The notes below the pieces were generated by a model. It saw nothing but the letters and a program-made list of their open reading frames with translations. It was not told the origin of the DNA and did no database searches. A program made the translations under genes and the position numbers. A stretch of DNA of 64,000 bases. Source: Dokdonella fugitiva. GTDB taxonomy: Bacteria > Pseudomonadota > Gammaproteobacteria > Xanthomonadales > Rhodanobacteraceae. The stretch lies in contig NZ_SLWQ01000002.1 of the NCBI RefSeq assembly GCF_004342425.1, positions 248,001-312,000 on the forward strand, read 5' to 3'. Below, in pieces: positions 44,924 to 53,422 of the stretch. Numbering within the stretch: the first letter of the stretch is position 1; every line of letters begins with the position of its first letter.

Positions 44924-47002
44924 ATGAACCGCGAAGTCGCGATGAACCTGAAAGACCCGAGTCTCTACCTCAACCGCGAGCTCGCCCAGCTGGAATTCAA
45001 CTTCCGCGTGCTCGCGCAGGCGGAGGACCCGCGCGTGCCGCTGCTCGAGCGCATGCGCTACCTGTGCATCTCCTGCACCAACCTTGACGAGTTCTTCGAG
45101 GTACGCGTCGCCGTGCTGCGCGAGCAGGTCAACATGAGCGACTCGCGCCCGGGGCCCGACGCGATGCCGCCCTCGGAAGTACTCGCCCGCATCCGCGAGC
45201 GCGCGCTGACCCTGGTGAAGGCGCAATACGATTTCTGGAACGCCACGCTGCAGCCCGCGCTCGAGGCCGAAGGCATCCGCTTCTCCAAGCGCGACCGCTG
45301 GACGGTCAAGCAGCGGCGCTGGCTGCAAGGCTATTTCCGCAACGAGATCCTGCCGGTGCTGTCGCCGCTCGGGCTCGATCCGGCGCATCCGTTCCCGCGC
45401 ATCCTCAACAAGAGCCTCAACCTCGCCGTCGTGCTCAAGGGTCGGGACGCGTTCGGGCGCGAGGGTCACATGGCGCTGGTGCGCGCGCCGCGCTCGCTGC
45501 CGCGCCTGATCCGCATGCCGGCCGAAGTGGCGCAGGCGCCATACGACTTCGTGTTCCTCGCCGGCGTGCTGCACGAGTTCATGGACGAACTGTTCCCCGG
45601 CATGCAGGTGAAGGGGTCCTACCAGTTCCGCGTCACGCGCAACAGCGAACTCGTCGTCGACGAGGAGGAAGTGCAGAACATCGCGCTCGCACTGCGCGAC
45701 GAACTCAAGGGGCGCGGCTTCGCGCGCCCGGTGCGCCTCGAGGTCGCCGACAACTGCCCGAAGGCGATCGCCGACATGCTCATGCAGAACTTCGAGCTCA
45801 CGGAATCGGAAGTGTTCCGCTGCGAGGGCCCGGTCAACGTGAGCCGCGTCAATGCGGTATACGAGCAGATCGATCGCCCCGACCTCAAGTTCCCCGCGTT
45901 CGTGCCGCGCGTGCTGCCCGTGGTGGTCGAGGAAGGCAACCTGTTCGATGCGATCCGCGAGCGCGACATCCTGCTGCACCATCCGTTCGAGTCGTTCGGC
46001 GCGGTGATCGAGCTCGTGCGCCAGGCGAGCCTCGACCCCGACGTGCTCGCGATCAAGCAGACGCTGTACCGGGTCGGCAACAACTCGCCGCTGGTCGACC
46101 ACCTGATCGAGGCGGCGAGGCAAGGCAAGGACGTCACCGTCGTCGTCGAGCTGCGCGCCCGCTTCGACGAGGAAGCGAACCTGCGCCTGGCCAACCGCCT
46201 GCAGGAGGCGGGCGTGCAGGTCGTTTACGGCGTGGTCGGCTACAAGACGCATGCGAAGATGCTGCTGATCGTGCGGCGCGAACATGGCACGCTGCGTCGC
46301 TATGCGCACCTGTCCACCGGCAACTACCACCAGATCACCTCGCGCCTCTACACCGATTTCGGCCTGATGACGGCGCATCCGGACATCGGCGAGGATGCGC
46401 ACCTGCTGTTCCTGCAGCTCTCGGGCCTCGGCCCGGTGATCAAGCTCAAGTGCCTGCTGCACTCGCCGTTCACCCTGCACAAGGGGCTGATGGAGAAGAT
46501 CGAGCGCGAGATTTCCCACGCGCAGGCGGGCAAACGCGCACGCATCATCGCCAAGATGAACGCGCTCAACGAAGAACACGTGGTGGAGGTGCTCTACCGC
46601 GCTTCGCAGGCGGGCGTGCAGATCGACCTCATCGTGCGCGGCTCCTGCGCGCTGCGCCCGGGCATCCCGGGCGTGTCGGAGAACATCCGCGTGCGGTCGA
46701 TCGTCGGCCGCTTCCTCGAGCACAGCCGCGTCTACTGGTTCCAGAACGACGACTCGCCGGAGATCTACTGCTCAAGCGCCGACTGGATGGAGCGCAACCT
46801 GCTGCGACGGATCGAGACCTGTTTCCCGATCCGCGACCCGCAACTGGCGCGTCGGGTATACGACGAATCGCTCGCCAACTACCTTGCCGACAACACCCAG
46901 GCCTGGCAGCTCGAGCCCGACGGCAGCTACCGGCGCATCGTCGCGGGCGACGCGCCGGAGCACTCGGCGCAGCAGGCCCTGCTGCGACAGCTGGCGCAGT
47001 GA
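44924..47002 (+). CDS. ppk1: Polyphosphate kinase 1
   Basis: Makes polyphosphate from ATP. The 692 residues match PPK1. Order: N domain (LYLNRELAQLEFNFRVLAQA), head domain, and the two catalytic C domains. The autophosphorylated His lies in GVVGYKTHAKMLL near residue 442. YAHLSTGNYH and IVRGSCALRPGIPG are conserved. The start ATG at 44924 has GAGG 5 bases upstream; another in-frame ATG at 44942 is possible. It follows phoBR by 58 bases, suggesting that phosphate starvation controls polyphosphate synthesis, and precedes ppx. Confidence 0.97.
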   Translation: MNREVAMNLKDPSLYLNRELAQLEFNFRVLAQAEDPRVPLLERMRYLCISCTNLDEFFEVRVAVLREQVNMSDSRPGPDAMPPSEVLARIRERALTLVKAQYDFWNATLQPALEAEGIRFSKRDRWTVKQRRWLQGYFRNEILPVLSPLGLDPAHPFPRILNKSLNLAVVLKGRDAFGREGHMALVRAPRSLPRLIRMPAEVAQAPYDFVFLAGVLHEFMDELFPGMQVKGSYQFRVTRNSELVVDEEEVQNIALALRDELKGRGFARPVRLEVADNCPKAIADMLMQNFELTESEVFRCEGPVNVSRVNAVYEQIDRPDLKFPAFVPRVLPVVVEEGNLFDAIRERDILLHHPFESFGAVIELVRQASLDPDVLAIKQTLYRVGNNSPLVDHLIEAARQGKDVTVVVELRARFDEEANLRLANRLQEAGVQVVYGVVGYKTHAKMLLIVRREHGTLRRYAHLSTGNYHQITSRLYTDFGLMTAHPDIGEDAHLLFLQLSGLGPVIKLKCLLHSPFTLHKGLMEKIEREISHAQAGKRARIIAKMNALNEEHVVEVLYRASQAGVQIDLIVRGSCALRPGIPGVSENIRVRSIVGRFLEHSRVYWFQNDDSPEIYCSSADWMERNLLRRIETCFPIRDPQLARRVYDESLANYLADNTQAWQLEPDGSYRRIVAGDAPEHSAQQALLRQLAQ

Positions 47003-47077
47003 GGCGCGCGCGGGCCGCTGCCGCGGCTGCCGCGGCCATGCGACAATCCCGGCGTATCCCCCTGCGAGCGGAAACCC

Positions 47078-48610
47078 GTGAAGGACGCGCCTGCCACCCA
47101 GCTGCGTGACGGCGAACTGCTCGCGGCGGTCGACATCGGTTCCAACAGCTTCCACCTCGTCGTCGCGCGCTACGAGCACGGCAGCCTGCGCATCATCGAC
47201 CGCCTGCGCGACAGCGTGCGCATGGCGATGGGCCTGCGCCCGAATGGCAGCCTCGAGCCCGCATATCGCGAGCGTGCGCTCGCCTGCCTCGCGCGCTTCG
47301 GCCAGCGCCTGCGCGCGCTGCCGCACGAGCGCGTGCGCGCGGTCGCCACCAACACGGTGCGCCAGCTCGCCAATCCGCAGGCGTTCCTGCTGCCCGCGGA
47401 GACCGCACTGGGCCATCCGATCGAGATCGTCAGTGGCCGCGAGGAAGCGCGCCTGATCTACCTCGGGGTCGCGCACGACCTAGCCCGTTCGAGCCAGCGC
47501 CGGCTCGTCGTCGACGTCGGCGGCGGCAGCACCGAATTCATCATCGGCCAGGGCTTCGAGGCGCTCGAGACCGAGAGCATCCAGGTCGGCTGCGTCGCCA
47601 GCACGCTGCGCTTCTTCGGCGACGGCAAGGTCACCGCCAAGCGCTGGCGCCAGGCGCAGACCGAGATTTCGGTCGAACTGCAGCAGTTCGCCGAAGGCTA
47701 CCGCGCGCGCGGCTGGGGCGAAGCCATCGGCTCCTCGGGTACGGCGAAGGCGATCGGCAGCATCGTGCAGGCGAACGGCTGGAGCGACCAGGGCATCACC
47801 GCATCGTCGCTCGCGCTGCTGCGCGAGGCGATCCTCGACGCCGGCAGCGTCGACGATCTGCGCCTGGCCGGCCTCGCCGAGGATCGCGCGCCGATCATCG
47901 CGGGCGGCGTCGCCGTGCTCGAGGCGATCTTCACGACGTTCGCGCTCGAGCAGATGGGCGTGTGCGAGACGGCGATGCGCGAGGGCCTGCTCTACGACAT
48001 GGTGGGCCGTGCAATGCACGGCGATCCGCGCGCGGGCAGCATCGCCGCGCTCGCGTCGCGCTATGCGGTCGACCGGGCGCAGGCCGCGCGCGTGCATCAT
48101 GCCGCACTGGAACTGTTCGACCAGATCGCCGACGACTGGCAGCTCGGCAGCATCGAGCGCGACCTGCTCGGCTGGGCCGCGGACATCCACGAGATCGGCC
48201 TCGCGATCGCGCACAGCCTGCACCACGTCCACGGCGCCTACATCGTCGCGCATTCGGACCTTGCCGGCTTCAGCCGGCAGGGCCAGCAGGCGCTCGCGGC
48301 GATGATCCGCTCGCACCGGCGCAAGCCCGACCGCGCGACGATGGACGCCCTGCCCGAGCGCCTGCGCCAGCCGGTGCGGCGCCTGACCGCGCTGCTGCGC
48401 CTCGCCGCGCTGCTCGAGCGCGCCCGCACGACCGAGCCGCTGCCGTCGCTGCGCCTCGCCGCCGAGGACCGCCTGCTGCGCCTGGAGCTGCCGAGCCGCT
48501 GGCTCGAGCAGCATCCGCTCACGCGCGCGGACCTCGACCAGGAGCGCGACCACATCAAGCTGCTCGACCTCAAGCTGCAGGTACGCCCGCTCGAACCAGC
48601 CGCGGCCTGA
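47078..48610 (+). CDS. ppx: Exopolyphosphatase / pppGpp phosphohydrolase
   Basis: Degrades polyphosphate or pppGpp. The 510 residues match GppA/Ppx. The N-terminal ASKHA ATPase-type domain has [16 protein letters not shown], then [24 protein letters not shown] and [14 protein letters not shown]. The C-terminal HD-like helical domain includes [19 protein letters not shown], quoted in part as [12 protein letters not shown]. The start is GTG at 47078, preceded by GAGCGGAAACCC, which contains a fair purine-rich site. It is 75 bases after ppk1: synthesis and breakdown of polyphosphate lie side by side. Confidence 0.95.
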   Translation: MKDAPATQLRDGELLAAVDIGSNSFHLVVARYEHGSLRIIDRLRDSVRMAMGLRPNGSLEPAYRERALACLARFGQRLRALPHERVRAVATNTVRQLANPQAFLLPAETALGHPIEIVSGREEARLIYLGVAHDLARSSQRRLVVDVGGGSTEFIIGQGFEALETESIQVGCVASTLRFFGDGKVTAKRWRQAQTEISVELQQFAEGYRARGWGEAIGSSGTAKAIGSIVQANGWSDQGITASSLALLREAILDAGSVDDLRLAGLAEDRAPIIAGGVAVLEAIFTTFALEQMGVCETAMREGLLYDMVGRAMHGDPRAGSIAALASRYAVDRAQAARVHHAALELFDQIADDWQLGSIERDLLGWAADIHEIGLAIAHSLHHVHGAYIVAHSDLAGFSRQGQQALAAMIRSHRRKPDRATMDALPERLRQPVRRLTALLRLAALLERARTTEPLPSLRLAAEDRLLRLELPSRWLEQHPLTRADLDQERDHIKLLDLKLQVRPLEPAAA

Positions 48611-48695
48611 GCGCCAGCCTCGCCGGCGGCTGACGTGCCGGGCACGAGCCCCTATCATTGCGGTTTCCCGCTTCCGTACCTCACCGGAGATCCCG

Positions 48696-49382
48696 ATGAT
48701 CCGTCGACTGCTGCTTGCCCTCATGCTCATGCTGCCCGCGATCGCACTCGCCCAGGCGAATCCGGACAAGCCCGCCGCGACACCGAAAGCCGCGACCAAG
48801 CCCGCCAGTGCCAAACCCGCGCCGAAGGCGCCGGCCAAGCCTGCCGCGAAGGTGCAGGCGGCGACCGCGACCGATGCGCAAGGCCCGGCCAAGGTGCAGA
48901 TCAAGACGAGCCTCGGCGACATCACGGTCGAGCTCTACGCGGACAAGGCGCCGAAGTCGGTCGAGAATTTCCTCGGCTACGTGAAGAGCGGCTTCTACGA
49001 CGGCACGATCTTCCATCGCGTGATCGCCGACTTCATGATCCAGGGCGGCGGCTTCACCGCGGACCTGCGCCAGAAGAAGACGCGCGCGCCGGTGGTGAAC
49101 GAGTCGAAGAACGGCCTCAGCAACCTGCGTGGCACCATCGCGATGGCGCGCACGGCCGACCCGAATTCGGCGACGGCGCAGTTCTTCATCAATACCGTCG
49201 ACAACCCGCGCCTCGACTATGCCGGCGACGCGAATCCCGGCTACTGCGTGTTCGGCAAGGTCGTCGCGGGCATGGACGTCGTCGACAAGATCCGCGCGGT
49301 CCCGACCGGCGCGCAGGGTCCGTTCCGCAGTGACGTACCGACCACGGCGGTCGTGATCGAGAAGGTCGCCGTCCTGCCTTGA
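48696..49382 (+). CDS. ppiA: Periplasmic cyclophilin-type prolyl isomerase
   Basis: A 228-residue exported peptidyl-prolyl isomerase: signal peptide ([20 protein letters not shown]), an Ala/Lys/Pro-rich spacer (21-62) and a cyclophilin domain (65-228). The active site is [15 protein letters not shown] with the catalytic Arg, and [19 protein letters not shown]. The cyclophilin core is of PpiA/PpiB length. The low-complexity KPA linker is unusual and may act as a tether through the periplasm. It is upstream of lpxH, as ppiB is in E. coli, but this copy is exported. Confidence 0.93.
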   Translation: MIRRLLLALMLMLPAIALAQANPDKPAATPKAATKPASAKPAPKAPAKPAAKVQAATATDAQGPAKVQIKTSLGDITVELYADKAPKSVENFLGYVKSGFYDGTIFHRVIADFMIQGGGFTADLRQKKTRAPVVNESKNGLSNLRGTIAMARTADPNSATAQFFINTVDNPRLDYAGDANPGYCVFGKVVAGMDVVDKIRAVPTGAQGPFRSDVPTTAVVIEKVAVLP

Positions 49383-49550
49383 CCTCGGCGTTGCCTGTTC
49401 TGCAGCGTCGCGCGGCGTGTGCGATCCCCACCACGCGCCGCCCGCGCGCTCGAGACGACACCACGGCACGCTGCGCGAAGAAGGGCCGATGATGGAAAGT
49501 GACACGTGCCGGTGGCGCGTGGGGAATCGCGAAACTCTTACGGGGGAACC

Positions 49551-50291
49551 GTGACGACCCTGTTCATCTCGGACCTGCACCTCGATGCGAGCCGACCGCA
49601 CATCACGCAGCTGTTCGTCACCTTCGTGCGCGAAGAGGCGTCGCAGGCGAGTGCGCTATACATCCTGGGCGACCTGTTCGAAGCTTGGATCGGCGACGAC
49701 GCGCATGATGAAACGGCCGAGCAGGTCGCTACTGCACTAGCCGGCCTGCACGCATACGGCGTGCCGACCTTCTTTATCCACGGCAATCGCGACTTCCTGC
49801 TCGGCGACGCCTATGCGCGCCGGGCACGCATGACCTTGCTGCCTGACGGCAGCGTCATCGAGATCGGGGGCGAACGCGTGCTGCTCATGCACGGCGACAC
49901 GCTGTGCACCGACGACGTGCCGTACCAGGCTTTTCGCGTGCAATCGCACACCCCCGAATGGCAGCGTGCGTTCCTCGCGCGACCGCTCGAGGAGCGCCGC
50001 GCCTTCGCGGCGCAGGCACGCGCGGAGAGCCAGCGCTACACGCGCTCGGTGGGCGACGCGATCACCGACGTCAACGCGGACGCGGTCGCAGCGACCTTGC
50101 GCGCGCACGGTGTGCGCCGCCTCGTCCACGGCCATACGCACCGACCGGCGCAGCATCGACTCGACCTTGACGGCACGCCCGCCGAGCGCATCGTGCTCGG
50201 CGACTGGTACGAACAGGGCAGCGTAGTGCGATTCGCGTCCGCGTGCGAAGCTGCACTCGAAACGTTGCCTCGTGCGCCGCGTGGCAGGTAA
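49551..50291 (+). CDS. lpxH: UDP-2,3-diacylglucosamine diphosphatase
   Basis: Makes lipid X in lipid A synthesis, at the inner membrane. The 246 residues match LpxH. The metallophosphoesterase motifs are FISDLHLD, ILGDLFEAWIGDD, HGNRDFLLG, LMHGDTLCTDD and LVHGHTHRPA. The start is GTG at 49551, with GGGGGAA just upstream. The neighbour ppiA is on the same strand 168 bases away. The next genes on the right are convergent, starting 3 bases beyond the stop with the interrupted paralogue A. Confidence 0.95.
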   Translation: MTTLFISDLHLDASRPHITQLFVTFVREEASQASALYILGDLFEAWIGDDAHDETAEQVATALAGLHAYGVPTFFIHGNRDFLLGDAYARRARMTLLPDGSVIEIGGERVLLMHGDTLCTDDVPYQAFRVQSHTPEWQRAFLARPLEERRAFAAQARAESQRYTRSVGDAITDVNADAVAATLRAHGVRRLVHGHTHRPAQHRLDLDGTPAERIVLGDWYEQGSVVRFASACEAALETLPRAPRGR

Positions 50292-50294
50292 ACG

Positions 50295-50798
50295 TCAGTC
50301 GATGTCGAACGACTGCAGCGTGACGGGCAGGAAGCCGTTGCTCTGCAGCGTGAACGTGCCGCACGCCCCCGGGATATCGAAATCGGCCCCGGTAACGATC
50401 AGGTAGTACGCACCCGGAGGCATGTCGGCGTGGAGCATCGGGGTCGTGCCGTCCCCAGTCGTGGTGCAAGGCGCATTGGCTTTGCAGCCGCTCGCCTCGG
50501 GCACGAGATACGCCGCGAGTGTATAGCCCGCGCCACCGACGAACACGATCTGGTTGAAGGTACCGGCATTGATGATGTTGACGTGTACGACTTAGGCCTG
50601 GCCGGGCGCAGTGAAGTTCTGGCAGGTCCCTACGATCCCGGTTTCATGGCCGCAGGTGGTGCCGGTTAGCGCTGGATTGCCGGATGAGTCCATTGCCCAT
50701 ATGGCGGGCGCAGCGCAAGTCTGCGCCGATGCGACCGAGGCCGACGCAGCGGCGATGATGGCTCCCATGCTGACGCTGACGGCAGCGGATACCCGCAT
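50295..50798 (-). pseudogene. Secreted PPC-like paralogue A, interrupted by an in-frame TAA
   Basis: The 504 bases encode a protein of the same length as paralogues B and C except for an in-frame TAA (50592-50594) at codon 69. B reads FTAPGAAYVVRINV; A reads FTAPGQA-stop-VVHVNI, so a Tyr codon (TAC or TAT) became TAA. No frameshift is present: the frame continues intact for 98 codons to the normal end (LPVTLQSFDID). Signal peptide and GTTCGHETGIVGTCQNF are retained. The damage is recent or is a readthrough case. No suppressor is known. Sequencing error is the alternative. Confidence 0.85.
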
Positions 50799-50837
50799 GT
50801 CGATGGCTGCTTGCGGTGAGCGTACGCGAACGACGGT

Positions 50838-51338
50838 TCAATCGATGTTGAACGACTGCAATGTCACCGGCAGGAAGCCGTTGCTCGCCGCTGTGAACGT
50901 GCCACATGAACCGGGGGCATCGAAATCGGCACCGGTGATGATCAGGTAATACGCGCCCGGCGGGATGTCGACATGCAACATGTGCGTCGTGCCGTCGCCC
51001 GTCGTCGTGCACGCGGCATTCGCATTGCAGCCGCTCGCTTCGGGCACGAGGTAGGCCGCGAGGGTGTAGCCCGGGCCACCGGTGAACGCGATATCCGTGA
51101 ACGTCGCGGGCGCAATGACGTTGATGCGAACGACGTACGCCGCACCCGGTGCCGTGAACGTCTGGCATGTACCGACGATGCCGGTTTCATGGCCACAGGT
51201 CGTGCCCGCGAGGGCGGGACTGCCGGTGGCGTCCATGGCCCATATCGCTGGCGAAGCGCACGTCTGCGCGAGCGCGAGGGACGAGAAGCCGAAACCGGCG
51301 ACAATTGCACCAAGCGCGAGGACACGAGCGATGGACAT
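50838..51338 (-). CDS. Secreted PPC-like paralogue B
   Basis: A 166-residue exported protein: signal peptide (MSIARVLALGAIVAGFGFSSLALA), then QTCASPAIWAMDATGSPALAG. Shared core with A and C: TTCGHETGIVGTCQTFTAPG, AYVVRINV and FTGGPGYTLAAYLVPEASG. Also shared: CTTTGDGTTHMLHVDIPPGAY. The pattern of a Tyr-Tyr-Leu-hydrophobic strand (AYYLIITGADFD) near the end resembles bacterial pre-peptidase C-terminal (PPC) domains; this is inference. Four conserved cysteines suggest disulfides. GGGAGG lies 6 bases upstream of the ATG, so this start is well supported. It is followed on the same strand by A. Confidence 0.8.
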   Translation of the reverse strand: MSIARVLALGAIVAGFGFSSLALAQTCASPAIWAMDATGSPALAGTTCGHETGIVGTCQTFTAPGAAYVVRINVIAPATFTDIAFTGGPGYTLAAYLVPEASGCNANAACTTTGDGTTHMLHVDIPPGAYYLIITGADFDAPGSCGTFTAASNGFLPVTLQSFNID

Positions 51339-51398
51339 GCAGCCTCCCAGTGGTGAAGCCCGCCGGCTGTCCACCGGCGGGATGCAAAATACATTATA

Positions 51399-52805
51399 TC
51401 ACTTCGCGACGACCTTCTGTGCTCCGCTCAACGGCGCCTTCTCGCCAGTGCCCTTGACCGTGCCGATCTGGTACCAGTAGGTTCGGCCAGGCACCGCGCT
51501 GTTGTCCCGGTACTGGTACGTGCCGAACGCGTTGCCTTCATCGTCCGCGGCGCGGATGAGTTCCTTGTTCACGCGCACGAACGGACCGGATTCGGAATCG
51601 GAGCGGTAGATGATGTACGCGTAGACAGTGCCTTCGTTCGCGACCGACCATTTCAGCAGCGGACCGTCACCAGCGGGCGGCGGGCTGTCATTCCTGTGGA
51701 CTTGCTGCTTGATGGCCTGCTTGAGGTCGATGCCTGCGGGGGCTCCGGTCGAAGGTGATGCGGTAGTGATACTGGCAGCCTGCCCTGACTTCTCCAGGTC
51801 CTTCTCGAAATCGTGGACGACATAATCGGGTGGTAGGAGCATGCCTACGACCTCGATCGGCAGGGTTCGGTGGAACTCCGGCAGCTCGACGAGGAGCGTT
51901 CCTTGCAGGCGTCCCCGCTGCTGGTCGTTCGCGACCTGGATGCGGAGCATCCTGCACCCGGGACTGGCGACAACGCACGCCGTCACATCCACTCGGCCTT
52001 TGATCCCGTCGAGTTTCGCCGTTGCGACCTTGAAGTCCTTACCCGATTCGCTCGTGAGGCGCAGCAGGAATTCGTTGTTGGCGTTCGTGCGCATGAGGCC
52101 GAAGGAGAACGGATTCCCGCTCGGTGCGACATCGCCGATGACATTGACATCCACCGAGATCCAGGCCTGCGGCTGCTGCGGGACGTTGGTCCTTAGCTTG
52201 ATCTTCTCGTGCTGGAGGCCCCACGGGGCGTCCTTGCGCAGCGTCGCGTAGACGGTACGCCCGTCATCTCCGACGCGCGCATCGACGTAGGCGGGCTTCT
52301 CGGTGATCGACAGTATGCGGAAATCGGCGACCTCGCGACTGCTTAGCGAAATCGACTTGGTCGGCATCGGTCCCGAGAGTTTCACTGCTTCGAAATCGAT
52401 CTTCGGCGCAACCTGGTCGAGCACGGTCGAGACGAAAGCATGGACGCTCGCGCCTCGAACGGCGAGCTGTCCCGGTTCGCTCGTCGCGAAACGAAACGAT
52501 CGCTTGACGAACCCGACACTGTCGCGCAGATCGACCGTGGCCTTGATGTAGCTCGTTCCATGGGCCGGCACTACGGCGCCTTTTTCCACCATGTCCCAAG
52601 GCAGGGCGGCCTCGCCCTTGCTGATCGTGATTGGCTTGTCGCCATCGTTCTTGAACTCGATATCACATGAAGCGACGTCGAATTGCTGGTGCTCGCCTAT
52701 GCGGCACGGCGAAATGGTCAGATGCGTTTGTGGACCCGTGGCAGTCGCGGCGAGAAGCGACAACATCAATGCAGTTGCTGAAAACATCATCGTTGTGGAC
52801 ACCAT
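51399..52805 (-). CDS. Exported multidomain protein with ASH/DUF1573-like and Fn3-like regions
   Basis: A 468-residue predicted secreted protein; signal peptide about 1-22 (MMFSATALMLSLLAATATG). Residues 25-330 hold two or three beta-sandwich repeats resembling DUF1573/ASH domains (CDIEFKNDGDKPITISKGEA; SRSFRFATSEPGQL-like VKRSFRFATSEPG; HEKIKLRTNVPQQP). A charged linker (DLEKSGQAASITTASPSTG) follows. The C-terminal 100 residues look like a fibronectin-type III domain (YAYIIYRSDSESGPFVRVN, YQYRDNSAVPGRTYWYQI). No enzyme motif. The first ATG is 6 bases after a terminator T run and has no Shine-Dalgarno site; ATGs at 52790 and 52787 are alternatives. The composition is less GC-rich than neighbours. 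Confidence 0.72.
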   Translation of the reverse strand: MVSTTMMFSATALMLSLLAATATGPQTHLTISPCRIGEHQQFDVASCDIEFKNDGDKPITISKGEAALPWDMVEKGAVVPAHGTSYIKATVDLRDSVGFVKRSFRFATSEPGQLAVRGASVHAFVSTVLDQVAPKIDFEAVKLSGPMPTKSISLSSREVADFRILSITEKPAYVDARVGDDGRTVYATLRKDAPWGLQHEKIKLRTNVPQQPQAWISVDVNVIGDVAPSGNPFSFGLMRTNANNEFLLRLTSESGKDFKVATAKLDGIKGRVDVTACVVASPGCRMLRIQVANDQQRGRLQGTLLVELPEFHRTLPIEVVGMLLPPDYVVHDFEKDLEKSGQAASITTASPSTGAPAGIDLKQAIKQQVHRNDSPPPAGDGPLLKWSVANEGTVYAYIIYRSDSESGPFVRVNKELIRAADDEGNAFGTYQYRDNSAVPGRTYWYQIGTVKGTGEKAPLSGAQKVVAK

Positions 52806-52810
52806 CCAAA

Positions 52811-52842
52811 TAAAAAACCCACCTGCGTCGCCGCAGGTGGGT
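52811..52842 (-). terminator. Strong intrinsic terminator between paralogue C and the 468-residue gene
   Basis: On the minus strand ACCCACCTGCG / CGCAGGTGGGT (11-bp stem, TCGC loop) is followed by TTTTTTA. It is 26 bases beyond the paralogue C stop and ends 6 bases before the first ATG of the next gene, which therefore has no room for its own promoter downstream. Confidence 0.92.
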
Positions 52843-52867
52843 CGAGTCGAATCACGAAGGCGCTAGC

Positions 52868-53371
52868 TTAGCCGACCGTGAAGCTCTGCAGCGTAACCGG
52901 CAACGTGCCGTTGGCCTGCATGGTGAACGTACCGCAAGCGCCGGACGCGTCGAAGTCTGCGCCCGTGACGATCAGGTAGTAGTTGCCCGGCGGGATGTCG
53001 CCATGCAGCATGTGCGTCGTGCCGTCACCGGTCGTCGTGCACGGAGCGTTCGCATTGCAGCCGCTCGCCGACGGGACAAGGTACGCGGCGATCGTGTAGC
53101 CGGCGCCACCCGTGAAGGTGATGTCGGTGAACGTGCCAGCGGCGGCAACGTCGATCTGCGCGACGTAGGCAGCGGCCGGGGCCGTGAACGTCTGGCAGGT
53201 ACCGACGATACCGGTCTCGTGGCCGCAGGTCGTGTCATTGATGACCGGGTTGCCGCCCGCATCCGGAGTCCAGCTTGCCGGGGCCGCGCACGTCTGGGCG
53301 CCAGCGGAGACGCTGAACAGCGCGGCGAGGGCCGTCGCACCGATCGTTGCACAGAGCAAATTACGCTTCAT
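52868..53371 (-). CDS. Secreted PPC-like paralogue C
   Basis: A 167-residue exported protein: signal peptide MKRNLLCATIGATALAALFS (cleavage after SAGA), then QTCAAPASWTPDAGGNPVI. It shares DTTCGHETGIVGTCQTFTAP, GGAGYTIAAYLVPSASG, CTTTGDGTTHMLHGDIPPGN and LPVTLQSFTVG with A and B. It has an excellent GGAGTGACG Shine-Dalgarno region 8 bases before the ATG. It is downstream of the 53423-54181 gene by 51 bases and ends in a strong terminator, so these two probably form one transcript. Function unknown; a surface or secreted binding role is inference only. Confidence 0.8.
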   Translation of the reverse strand: MKRNLLCATIGATALAALFSVSAGAQTCAAPASWTPDAGGNPVINDTTCGHETGIVGTCQTFTAPAAAYVAQIDVAAAGTFTDITFTGGAGYTIAAYLVPSASGCNANAPCTTTGDGTTHMLHGDIPPGNYYLIVTGADFDASGACGTFTMQANGTLPVTLQSFTVG

Positions 53372-53422
53372 TTATCGTCACTCCTATTCGATCATTTATC
53401 AAATTCGAACAACAAACCCTGA

